Assembly (NCBI RefSeq): GCF_036711975.1
Contig: NC_091973.1
Span: forward strand, 15,686,001-15,750,000
Direction of reading: 5' to 3'
DNA: 64,000 bases
DNA from: Onthophagus taurus
Taxonomy: Eukaryota; Arthropoda; Insecta; Coleoptera; Scarabaeidae
This document shows, piece after piece, positions 8,568 to 16,947 of this stretch (the first letter of the stretch is position 1; every line of letters begins with the position of its first letter). The translations under genes were made by a program, and so were the position numbers. Under the pieces are notes generated by a model, which ran no database searches, had not been told where the DNA came from, and saw only the letters and a list, made by a program, of their open reading frames with translations.

Positions 8568-8975
8568 TTACACGGATACTTCCTTGGTATTTAAACTATC
8601 TAAGAAATGCAGACACAATTGTCCACAATTTGTTTGATCTTCTTTTTGATATCGTCGATAATTATACCTCACAATATTTCTCCCCCCATCCGATATAAAA
8701 TACTTCTCCACTTCAATCGGTGGTCGTAAATCTCCATAACTGTCAAAGTAGTTAACATTTACACCATCCTTGTTGTAAGCTGTCCAGTGAGTACCGGGAC
8801 CCGTACGATTATCAAGATTTATTATCCCACTCTCTCGTTTTCGGATTTTCTTCGGTAAATTGTTTCTCATGTACACCCCACGAAAGTTTAACAGATCAAG
8901 CGCTCGTGCATATCGCCTTAACTCTACATCCGTTAAAGAATGTTGGGGTATTTTTATTAGTTTTTTGCTACAGTT
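8568..8975 (-). CDS. adenain-like cysteine protease, start codon missing
   Basis: The recognisable coding region includes a GTHWTAY block (catalytic His), YFDSYG (Asp), and an NCGQLC block (catalytic Cys) preceded by a Gln. These are the His-Asp-Gln-Cys residues of the adenovirus/Maverick maturation protease (C5/C48-like). It cleaves capsid precursors during assembly. Family-like sequence continues upstream of the first ATG (about 8870) to about 8940, including LLNFRGVYM. The frame stays open to 8975 and overlaps the end of the phospholipase gene by about 19 bp. No ATG lies in that extension. The gene either uses a non-ATG start or an exon elsewhere, or has lost its start. Confidence 0.8.
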   Translation of the reverse strand, partial: NCSKKLIKIPQHSLTDVELRRYARALDLLNFRGVYMRNNLPKKIRKRESGIINLDNRTGPGTHWTAYNKDGVNVNYFDSYGDLRPPIEVEKYFISDGGRNIVRYNYRRYQKEDQTNCGQLCLHFLDSLNTKEVSV

Positions 8976-9859
8976 TTATAACCACAACCCTTTTTATATG
9001 GATTAATAAACATTCCTGTACCAATTTTGTTCGCCCTCTTGGGGCGTTTTAGTCGCTTTGATTTTCGTGATACCGTTTTCATGACTAGTCCGCAACCTTG
9101 CTTATATGGTTTAATATACAAACCGCTGCCGATCGCTTTTGGTTCCATAGCCCGATTGTGACGTTGGGCTTCTTGTAACTGCTCCCTTGCTATTTTTGCT
9201 TCGTTTACGGTTTTTGCAATAGCTGCTGCACCTCCGCCTAAAGAACCGAGAGCACCCAAAGCTGCAAGTATTAAGGGTAAAAAACCTCCCGTCTTGGGAA
9301 TCTTGATTATTTTTCCGCGCGGTTTAAGTATTCTACCTTGATAAGGTTTCAACAGATTGTAACCCACTTGTACATCTCCCTTTGTATTCGTACTGTTGGT
9401 CTGTGCAATCGCTCGCCGCACTAAGTTCATTGCCTGCGTAAACGACAACTTACCGCCACGTTTCAACTTCTGACGAGTTGTCCCTCTACGTCTTAGGGCA
9501 CGAATTTGCATTCCCATACCCATTATTGTTTTTCCTTTCATTATCGTTGACACTAACGCCGACGATAGTCGCTCTCCTAAGCTTGCGTCTTTACTTCTCA
9601 ACCGCTCTTTCGCCGTCTTATACAACTCTTTATCGGCTATGTGTCGCTCAGCTAAATTCGATGTCGCTGCGTAGGCAATATCATGCGTTTTACAGGCGTC
9701 GTCTAATTTATTCACTCCCTGATCTCCACGAACTAATCTCTTTACCAATTTGGTTCCCGGACCGCAATAATTATAACCTGGCAAATGTAGTTCTATCGGA
9801 AGCTTATTGATTAATGTATTCACAATACCTCGACCAGACCGTTTGCTTGATCGATGCAT
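8957..9859 (-). CDS. virion protein with phospholipase A2 domain
   Basis: This 300-residue ATG-started frame carries a parvovirus VP1-type phospholipase A2 domain. The calcium loop YCGPG is at residues 31-35 and the catalytic HD of CKTHDIAYA is at about 59-60. In parvoviruses this domain lets particles breach the endosome. A Gly/Ala-rich hydrophobic stretch (about 200-225) could insert into membranes. The C-terminus carries two Gly-rich repeats, GSGLYIKPYKQGCG and GTGMFINPYKKGCG, with basic residues between them. It sits upstream of the protease gene and overlaps its open region. Both catalytic motifs appear intact. Confidence 0.85.
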   Translation of the reverse strand: MHRSSKRSGRGIVNTLINKLPIELHLPGYNYCGPGTKLVKRLVRGDQGVNKLDDACKTHDIAYAATSNLAERHIADKELYKTAKERLRSKDASLGERLSSALVSTIMKGKTIMGMGMQIRALRRRGTTRQKLKRGGKLSFTQAMNLVRRAIAQTNSTNTKGDVQVGYNLLKPYQGRILKPRGKIIKIPKTGGFLPLILAALGALGSLGGGAAAIAKTVNEAKIAREQLQEAQRHNRAMEPKAIGSGLYIKPYKQGCGLVMKTVSRKSKRLKRPKRANKIGTGMFINPYKKGCGYKTVAKN

Positions 9860-9973
9860 ACTGTTTCACTGTCCTAACATTCATACCATTATATTTAATA
9901 GCTTTCGCACATTATTCGGTGAATATTGGATGGTTAATAATACGCTCACATTTGAAAAAAAATTTTATTTATT

Positions 9974-10198
9974 TTAAGTCATTACATATTTAAATCTTTC
10001 ATGAAAAATCTTATTTCTAAATTCGCTGCTTAAGTACAGGTGTAACATATCATTTACATAACTTATTCTATTCTTAAATCTAAGACGATCTAAATACATT
10101 TCCTCCCAATTACACTTTCGTGATTGTCTATACGCATAAGTCCATGCATACATTCTATGCATCTCATTTTTACTCTCATCAATCCGCACCTTACCCAT
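9974..10198 (-). CDS. small uncharacterised protein
   Basis: An ATG-started frame of 74 residues, rich in Arg, Lys, Tyr and Met, and probably helical. It begins 4 bp downstream of the stop of the 299-residue gene, so the two are likely co-expressed. No family is recognised. Confidence 0.4.
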   Translation of the reverse strand: MGKVRIDESKNEMHRMYAWTYAYRQSRKCNWEEMYLDRLRFKNRISYVNDMLHLYLSSEFRNKIFHERFKYVMT

Positions 10199-10202
10199 GT
10201 CT

Positions 10203-11102
10203 TTATTGATTGTGAAATAATTTAAACAAATCTACATCCAACAAGATTTTATCGAAATTGTACAACATCACTTCCTTACTTATACATATTTGTTCAGAAC
10301 ACGATTCATTGAGCATCGTTAACATATTACGTTTCACATCTCCATCCCGTGCAGCTAACGCGTTTATAACACTATCATAATATGCTTTGTAATTCACAGT
10401 TCTCAATAATTTCAGTCGAGTTGCTACTAAATCTGCTACGTTCCAAAGCTCATGCAACGATTCATATGCAATATATACATATTCTCCACCCCTCTCCAAC
10501 TTTAAAATCTTGCAAACGTTTTCCATCCAATCGCACGATATACTGACACCACACAACACTATCTGCGACGGAGACTGATTAGCAAAACTGTTTGTGATTG
10601 TTGACTTATACATAATAATGTTGTGCCAATCGTTTTCCGTTAATGTTAAACATTGACCTTTTCCCATTAACCTTACCACTGGTTCAAAATGTAAGTCAGC
10701 ACTTAATCCTATTGCCACACATTTCGTGCGGCTCTTATTTAGTGCATACACTGTTTCCGAAAATAGAGGACCTCTACTTGCTCTTACTGTACTGTCCGAC
10801 ATGTTGGTTAAGCTCTCCATGTTATCTATTCTCGAAACTACTTCATTATTACCGTTAACACTTTGCGTCATAATAAAAGGGCTTAAGTCTGCAAACGAAT
10901 CTTTTCCATCAGCGACCGCTTGCATATTGTTACCACACTCTATAACTGTATTAAACTTTTCTTGTTTTAACACCTCTTCAGATGCCACGGGTGTCAACGA
11001 GGGTTTTATCACCTTTGGACTTATGCTCGCTTTTTTGGATACCGCCTGTTGAACCTCGAGACTTCTCTTCGGTGCTTTTATATATTGTTGTCTGGAACCC
11101 AC
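10203..11102 (-). CDS. uncharacterised 299-residue protein of the virion block
   Basis: The open frame begins at a GTG (11102) with no in-frame ATG before a stop upstream. The first internal ATG would remove about 60 residues. The N-terminus is basic (KAPKRSLEV, KKASISPKVIK) and may be a nuclear signal. The rest is a mixed alpha/beta region (VRLMGKGQCLTLTENDW) without known catalytic motifs. From memory, similar proteins accompany PolB and capsid genes in insect Maverick-like loci. A TATA-like run and a possible splice acceptor lie just upstream, so the true start may be in another exon. The function is unknown. Confidence 0.5.
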   Translation of the reverse strand: MGSRQQYIKAPKRSLEVQQAVSKKASISPKVIKPSLTPVASEEVLKQEKFNTVIECGNNMQAVADGKDSFADLSPFIMTQSVNGNNEVVSRIDNMESLTNMSDSTVRASRGPLFSETVYALNKSRTKCVAIGLSADLHFEPVVRLMGKGQCLTLTENDWHNIIMYKSTITNSFANQSPSQIVLCGVSISCDWMENVCKILKLERGGEYVYIAYESLHELWNVADLVATRLKLLRTVNYKAYYDSVINALAARDGDVKRNMLTMLNESCSEQICISKEVMLYNFDKILLDVDLFKLFHNQ

Positions 11103-11260
11103 TAAGTATATATAACATTAATACTTCTGCTGTAAGACAAGTGTTTATGGACTTACTTGTTCTGCGTTGTTATGTCACCACTACGTCGGTTGATTTCAAT
11201 GAAACTAATCTTTTATGAACCTGACTTGCTATTTATGCACATCATTTTAGGTGGGGACGT

Positions 11261-11391
11261 CACGGTCACAATTAAGGTTGACTTCAAGTTCTCCGTTGAG
11301 GTCAAAGTAAAGGTCATTGTTCAGGTCAAGGTTACTGATCAATGTCATAGTCACTCAACGTGATCTTGACCTGAGGTGAGCTCAAAGTAAA
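11261..11391. repeat. GGTCA-rich 131-bp direct repeat, copy 1
   Basis: This unit is packed with AGGTCA-like hexamers in both orientations and contains GTCACTCAACGTGA at a hairpin centre. A near-identical unit lies at 12382-12512, so the pair brackets the gene at 11704-12186. Confidence 0.85.
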
Positions 11392-11703
11392 TCCAACCCG
11401 GTCATGCTCCACTCCTCCGGGAGCACCCGAGAAGAGTCATCACTCGACTTGAGTACACCAAAAAAAAAAACATCATGAACTGCTAACTCGGGGGCGTCGA
11501 GTTGACACCATAAATAATACGTTAAAAAGATATGCAATTGTTTATCATTTATTAAAGACGAGTTCAATAAATTAAATGAAATTTAATTCGGTTGTTTTTC
11601 TTTTCCATTTTATATATTAGGATTAGGAATGTGATACATTTAAATTGAATAAAAAAAAGTCAGTACAATAAAAATTTATTTATTTAAATTTTAAATTTTA
11701 ACA
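11392..11703. other. AT-rich gap, no gene seen
   Basis: About 310 bp with a short A-tract and no supported reading frame. It lies 3' of the minus-strand paralogue gene and may contain its poly-A signals. Confidence 0.4.
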
Positions 11704-12186
11704 CTAATCTAAATCCATTTTTAAAAATTTTAAAATTAATTTAACATTTTCAATTGCACAACTGCTTTCCGATTTATAATGATATGCGCAAGAATTTTGA
11801 CTCAACGAAAGCAAAGGGCAATACATATTATCTTGTAAATTAATAATCACTGGCTTTACCGATGATAATAGGTCTCTCAATACCTTTTCTTTTTGAGATC
11901 CCTTTACAAACACCACCTCCACTCCGCATGTATGCTGTTCCAGAATGTCTTTCAGTTGATTATAGGGCACATATCCATTCTCGTAATGCAAATGGTGTAA
12001 GTTATTCTCCTCCCAACGCACTTGTCGACATTCTCGCTTATTGAGTCTTTCATAACTTATATCAGGTTGAAATATGAAATGGGAAATCGACTCACCATCA
12101 CCGATAGCCAATTCTTTAACTCGAAATCCCGAAGATAAAGTAAACCCTTGCATATCGATGACTTTAATTGGATTTCTCGATGCCAT
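11704..12186 (-). CDS. QGF/VKG-type Maverick-associated protein, paralogue 2
   Basis: This 160-residue ATG-started frame has the same motif order as the gene at 5662-6177: IDMQGF near the N-terminus, an FVKELAI/RVKELAI-like stretch, a central VFVKGSQKEKVL, and CAIENV near the C-terminus. Sequence divergence is high, so the duplication is old or the copies were acquired separately. The frame is intact. It is the first gene of the minus-strand block and is flanked on both sides by the 131-bp GGTCA repeats. The biochemical role is unknown; a degenerate nuclease fold is one idea with little support. Confidence 0.6.
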   Translation of the reverse strand: MASRNPIKVIDMQGFTLSSGFRVKELAIGDGESISHFIFQPDISYERLNKRECRQVRWEENNLHHLHYENGYVPYNQLKDILEQHTCGVEVVFVKGSQKEKVLRDLLSSVKPVIINLQDNMYCPLLSLSQNSCAYHYKSESSCAIENVKLILKFLKMDLD

Positions 12187-12381
12187 TATATTTAAGCGAT
12201 GTAAACTGCTTAAAATAGGAGCTACAAGTTCCTCAATTTCTTTATGTTCACAACACTCTTACTTCAATACTGTTGAACACGATTTTCTATCTGCTATTTA
12301 AAGCATACCTCCTCCGAAGTGGGGTTTTCAATGAACTCATGTCGTGTAACCTTCATTTCAGGTCACGTACAAGGTCAATGT

Positions 12382-12512
12382 CATGGTCACAATTAAGGTT
12401 GACTTCAAGGTCTCCGTTGAGGTCAAAGTAAAGGTCATTGTTCAGGTCAAGGTTACTGATCAAGGTCATGGTCACTAAACGTGATCTTGACCTGAGGTGA
12501 GCTCAAAGTAAA
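12382..12512. repeat. GGTCA-rich 131-bp direct repeat, copy 2
   Basis: Nearly identical to 11261-11391 with a few substitutions, and in the same orientation. It continues rightward into further GGTCA-rich sequence and the large hairpin at 12561-12675. Confidence 0.85.
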
Positions 12513-12560
12513 GGTCATTGTTTAGGTCTAGGTTACTGGTCAGCGACCCCCTTTGCAATA

Positions 12561-12675
12561 GCCGATTCTGGAACCTCCTCCCAGAACCTCAGGGCAAGGT
12601 CAAGGTCATGGTCACTCAACGTGACCTTGGCCTTGACCTTGACCTGAGGTTCTGAGAGGAGGTTCTAGAATCGGC
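12561..12675. repeat. 115-bp near-perfect inverted repeat
   Basis: The left arm starts GCCGATTCTGGAACCTCC and the right arm ends GGAGGTTCTAGAATCGGC. The arms pair for more than 50 bp with few mismatches around a small loop (GGTCAC-TCAAC-GTGACC). The arms carry stacked GGTCA units. It may mark the right end of the virion block or be a foldback MITE. Confidence 0.88.
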
Positions 12676-13018
12676 TTTTATCTACTACTGACTTTGTAAA
12701 TCGACAAGCGTTGGTTTATCTTTAATATCTTTCTAAACTCAATTTTACGATAGCACTATGGTTTAATAAAAAGAAAATATTAAAAAGACCAAGTTAAAAA
12801 GAAACGGTTATTTCTAATAATTTTTAACGGTCGAAAATAAAAATATAACGAAGCGTAAAATTGATACTGCAACCGTAAATTTGACAAAATAAGAGAAGTA
12901 TTTATAGTCTAAAAGTTTAAAATAATACAATGTTAAAAAGTAGTAATATGAAGAATTTAATTTTGAATTTCCTCAATTGCTTCATCTTTCTGCTTGAGTT
13001 TGGTTGTTAGATGTTTAA
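12676..13018. other. AT-rich stretch without a gene
   Basis: No open frame, repeat or recognisable domain was seen. It ends in the TTAA that borders the MITE. Confidence 0.5.
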
Positions 13019-13158
13019 CCTTTAGCGGGCCGGGATTTTAGGTAACATATTGTCTGAAGAAAATCGATACAAAATGTACTTCATATGATATATTTATCAT
13101 ATACAAAGTACTGATAACATAGACCACCACTTAAGTGGTGGTCCCGGTCCTCTAAAGG
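13019..13158. mobile_element. piggyBac-type MITE, 140 bp
   Basis: The ends are inverted: CCTTTAGCGGGCCGGGA on the left and TCCCGGTCCTCTAAAGG on the right. TTAA borders the left end (13015-13018) and CTAA, one change from TTAA, borders the right. An internal perfect palindrome ACCACCACTTAAGTGGTGGT lies at about 13123-13142. The TTAACCTTTAG end matches the end of the piggyBac-like element at 62751. Confidence 0.75.
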
Positions 13159-13530
13159 CTAACGGTTGATTGGAGAATAGAGTTTTTCTTCTATAGTATC
13201 CAGCTTAGCCTTTATTTCATCATACATTGCCGAGATATACTCCTGCCATTTTTTTACTTCCTCAATATCGTTCTTGATGGCTGTCAGATCGCTTAGTTTA
13301 ATTTGCATAGCTGCTAATATATTTTTTATATCTTGTAGACTTTGCATACAATTACACTTGATACCTGTGTCTCTTGATACCTGCTCAGCGGCATCAAAAT
13401 TGCTGGATTTACATGTACCACATTTCCATTTTTTACGCCGTTCTATGCTTGTTTTGCTGTACGTGGCTTCGGGCATCGAGCAACCATAATGATACATATT
13501 TGCGCAACCACCGTAGCACAGTTATCTTGA
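13159..13530 (-). pseudogene. LINE ORF1 fragment: PHD finger plus coiled coil
   Basis: The translated region has a PHD-type pattern (CYGGC, YHYGC, WKCGTC) followed by a helical segment with regular hydrophobic spacing (IKNILAAMQIKLSDL onward). CR1-like LINEs encode such a PHD/coiled-coil ORF1, which binds the element's RNA. The part upstream of the finger is lost; the frame joins unrelated sequence at about 13530. Confidence 0.6.
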
Positions 13531-14036
13531 GTTTTAGCGAAAATCATTTTAGAGAAAAGTAAAGATAACAAAGAGTATGTTTGTGATGATGGGTCACTTC
13601 TTTGGTTAGGGGCATTTCCGATTGATGACTTTGCAAAATATGGTGCAAATGGCGAAGAATATGGTGATGTATAAATTAGTTGCGATGTTTCAACGGCGTT
13701 CTGGTTTGTAATTAATTGCAACCGAATGTTATTCAAATATGTTTGAATATATTGTTGAGCCTCCAAAGCCTTTTGTAATGGCATTGATTTTAATTGAAGT
13801 CTGATGTTTCTACCAAAAATCGCAAACTCGTTTTCTTCTACTGTGGTATTAACTAATTCACTGATTCCTTTTAGTTGATCCACCATTGTTTTAATCTGAG
13901 CTAATCGTCGTCTTTTATTTGTAGTAAGTGGAGTTGATGCAGAACCATAAACTGACTCTTGTGTTGAATTTTCGGGAGATGCAATTGACTGGTCGATGAA
14001 ATTATCATTGTCTTCTTGATTGTCAACACATTCCAA
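13531..14036 (-). pseudogene. PIF/Harbinger accessory protein remnant (BESS domain)
   Basis: The frame starts at about 14036 with an acidic, Ser/Thr-rich segment followed by KRRRLAQIK. A BESS-like motif (FAIFGRNIRLQLKSMP) follows at about residues 70-100. Harbinger elements encode a transposase and a separate MADF/BESS DNA-binding protein in opposite orientations. The matching transposase remnant lies at 15150-15680 on the plus strand. The MADF domain is missing, so this is a 3' fragment. The last residues of the frame run into the LINE fragment. Confidence 0.6.
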
Positions 14037-14433
14037 GTGTTCACGGCTCAGGATATGAAAAAGTTAAATAAATCTGTTACAAATTCGCTCGCAATGTCGG
14101 TCGTATATTTTTTATAATATTTTTATTTATACATGTTATAGTTTCATATAAAATAATTTGCAATTGTAATATAATCTTTTACCATTTGAACACGCTAATA
14201 AAAATCAGATGTTCTTAAATGAAATCGGTGCTGATTCTAATTTGTTTTTTTTTCTTTTTCGAAGGACCAGAATAATGTAATTGAAATAATAAAAAATTAA
14301 ATGTTCTTACTTGACTTTTATTGCACGCGCGATAACCGGTTCACTCGACCCATCAATCACGACGGTGACAATTTGAAAGAGGGCGAGTTTAATGGTGTGA
14401 TACAATTTAAACGCGTGCGCTCGTGGTGGGGGT
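14037..14433. other. no gene seen between Harbinger and BEL/Pao remnants
   Basis: AT-rich sequence without coding potential. The stretch around 14310-14420 is more GC-rich and could be part of a BEL/Pao LTR, but no second copy was found to prove it. Confidence 0.35.
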
Positions 14434-15144
14434 GCGATTAACAATACAAGTTATACAAGTCGAAATTTGAATTTGAACGAGAAAGTTTTATGCGGAACGG
14501 ACATTCCACCCACCAACAAAAAATGTAAATAATAATTTTTTTTTTTACAAACGGGTCGCGTCAACCGGCCATTCTTCGTTTTAACAGTGACAACACGAAT
14601 GACGCCATCGACTCCGGGATGAATAAGTTCTATCCGACCCATTTCCCATTGCAATGGAGGACATTGCTCATTGCGAATAATTACTAGATCGCCGACGGAA
14701 GGCTTAGAGGTAGGAGTGTTCCATTTTTGTCGTTGTTGGAGCGTTGATAAGTCTTCCTGATGCCATGTTTTCTAGAAATCCTGCTTCACCCTTTGCAATA
14801 ATTTTCATCGATCTAAACGATTGATTGGAATCTGAGTAAGATCAGAATCTAAAACAGAAAAAGTTATAGGTTCGAGACACAAAAAATGTGCCGGAGTGAG
14901 TACTTGGAGATCATTCGGATCTTCGGTAAGTGGTGATAATGGTCTCGAATTAAGCACAGCTTCTATTTGTGTTAGTAGAGTATAAACTTCCTCGAAGGTG
15001 AGTCTTTGTTCACCAATCACATGCTACAAGTGGTTATTAACGGATTTGACTCCAGCCTCCGCTAAGCCATTGAAGCGATTAACAATACAAGTTATACAAG
15101 TCGAAATTTGAATTTGAACGAGAAAGTTTTATGCGGAACGGACA
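14434..15144 (-). mobile_element. BEL/Pao remnant between 70-bp direct repeats
   Basis: A 70-bp segment starting GCGATTAACAATACAAG occurs at 14434-14503 and again at 15075-15144. Between the copies lies a minus-strand piece of BEL/Pao integrase. The arrangement suggests an internally deleted copy. Confidence 0.75.
14540..15074 (-). pseudogene. BEL/Pao integrase C-terminus, broken
   Basis: Reading leftward from 15074, the translation shows GLAEAGVKSV, the diagnostic TQIEAVLNSRPLSPL and LTPAHFL blocks, and later WEMGRIELIHPGVDG with a LTRPV end. These are the last part of integrase and the DUF5641-like tail of Pao elements. A stop, a deletion around 14700-14805 and frame changes make it nonfunctional. 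A related fragment lies at 63381-63993. Confidence 0.85.
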
Positions 15145-15149
15145 CCATT

Positions 15150-15680
15150 TTATTTTATCTTTAGGTTCCAAATGAAAATGAGTGGAAAATGATTGAAAAT
15201 GGATTTCGAGAAAAATGGCAAATTCCTGGATGTTGTGGAGCTGTAGATGACATGCACGTAGTCATCAAAGCACCTGACAATCCCGAAAGTTTATTCTATA
15301 ATTACTAACAATCAAACAGTATTGCGTTGATGGCTGTGGTAGACCATAACTACTGTTTTCGTTGTATAGATGTGATTATCGCGTGCTACGAGGATTGTGG
15401 AAAACGCTTTTGATATAATGGCCAGTAGGTTTAGAATCTTTGAAAAGCCAATTCCTTTTTGTCCTGATAGAGTGTATATAATGGTAAAAGCATGTTGTGC
15501 GTGTGTGGCGCAGGACTTCAAGACTAGATGAATCAAGTTTCGGCCATTCTGTATACCTGGAAGATCAAGTAAGAGTTACAATAATGGAAGGTAATTGGAG
15601 AAATTTGCCACAGCGCCATTGGATTACTTCCACTGCCTAGAATGTTAATAAAACGTTCGACATGCCGAGCTCAGGTACTT
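15150..15680 (+). pseudogene. PIF/Harbinger transposase remnant (HARBI1-like)
   Basis: After a splice-acceptor-like ATCTTTAG, the translation shows WQIPGCCGAVDDMHV, the family block around the first catalytic Asp (normally GAIDGKH-like), then SLFYNY and LMAVVDHNYCF blocks typical of HARBI1-like nucleases. Stops and frameshifts follow. Together with the BESS remnant at 13531-14036 it represents a single Harbinger copy in which the BEL/Pao remnant lies. Confidence 0.72.
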
Positions 15681-16420
15681 AGGGGAAAATACGATGATTA
15701 TTTCGTAGCAGAAATCGTCTCGGCAGATGAGAATGATACATTAGAGAGAGCACGCTTTCTTATAAAATTAAACATAAAGTACATGTTTTTATTACAACAC
15801 ATAATAAAACCTAAATACTTGCCAAATTACTTTGAGTTTGCCTTGTTTCTGTATTACTACCTCTTAACACATTATGCAGTATTTGATCCAGATTTCATAG
15901 AATCCTTAATTTTTTTTGCTCCTGTGAATATGTCGATCTAATATCTTTTATTTTCAATTTTATCTCCTTTTCTGCAAAACCTTGGATTATAAGTAACACT
16001 TTTAATATGCCATAAACATTCATGTTTGACATAATCATTAACTAACTAACTTGGCAGTAGTATTTTCGCTCCATCGCCCCGACATGTTTGTTATTATACC
16101 ATTACTAACTCACTAAACTAAATTTATGCGTTCGGACATGTTTAGTGGCTGTTGTAAGTAGTGGGGGTACGCTACTCGACCGAAAAAATAGAATGAAATG
16201 GATCGACTAAATCGTTTTACTAAACTACTCGACTAAATTGTAATGTCCGCCGCTTAAGTCTAGTTTTTAAAACGTATTGAATAAGTTGAGTTTTACCAAA
16301 TTCATCAAGCATAAAATCATATAATTCGATTACGTCAATTATTATTACTATCATTAGTTGAATCTCTGTCAATTTCTATTCTGTAATATATTTGATACGA
16401 TACATGTTGATGATAAAGTG
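15681..16420. other. no gene seen; possible Harbinger 3' flank
   Basis: About 740 bp, mostly AT-rich, without recognisable domains. An open stretch to 15941 contains no known motif. Confidence 0.4.
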
Positions 16421-16424
16421 ACGT

Positions 16425-16850
16425 TCTTAACACAGGGTATACTCGACGTAATTAAGCGACATGCACCGTTAAAAAATGCCTTTTTAAAAAACGCGCCGAA
16501 TCATAGATAACAATTATTGAAATACAGAAGTTGAAAGATAAAGCATTTAAAGATTTCAAGAAAAGTAAAACTATAGCAAAATAGAATTTTTATAAAGATA
16601 TGCGTAATTACGTAAATGGTGCTATTAGTAGAGAAAAAAAAAGCATATTTAGCACTTTGCATTGCTAACAACAAAAACTCTTAGACAGCATTCAGCAGTT
16701 GGGCATACCTATGAAAATATCTAATAATGTTCCGTCCCATTTACGTAATCCGGATACAGTCAACCGCTTCTTCATTGGCTCTAGGACCTCGGTAAATGAC
16801 GATTTTGATCGCGAGCTTTACAACTTTTACAACAATACCTTCTAAGTATT
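16425..16850 (+). pseudogene. LINE ORF2 fragment, endonuclease-to-RT linker
   Basis: Plus-strand translation in shifting frames gives segments such as DVIKRHAPLK, KKSKTIAK and HLRNPDTVNRFF. These resemble the linker between endonuclease and reverse transcriptase of CR1/Jockey-type LINEs. It is cut off at about 16850, where the opposite-strand LOA-like LINE begins, so the latter probably inserted into it. Confidence 0.5.
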
Positions 16851-16947
16851 GTAATGTGTCTGTATGAATTGGGGAGTACATGTAAAACCGCACGCTACAC
16901 TTAGGCCCCATTGGGCCCCTTGTGCATCCTCCCATTACACACTCTGG

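Noticed and set aside
11261..12675. Functional nuclear-receptor response elements
   Set aside because: AGGTCA hexamers are abundant, but they arise from repeat amplification and nothing shows binding or a target promoter.
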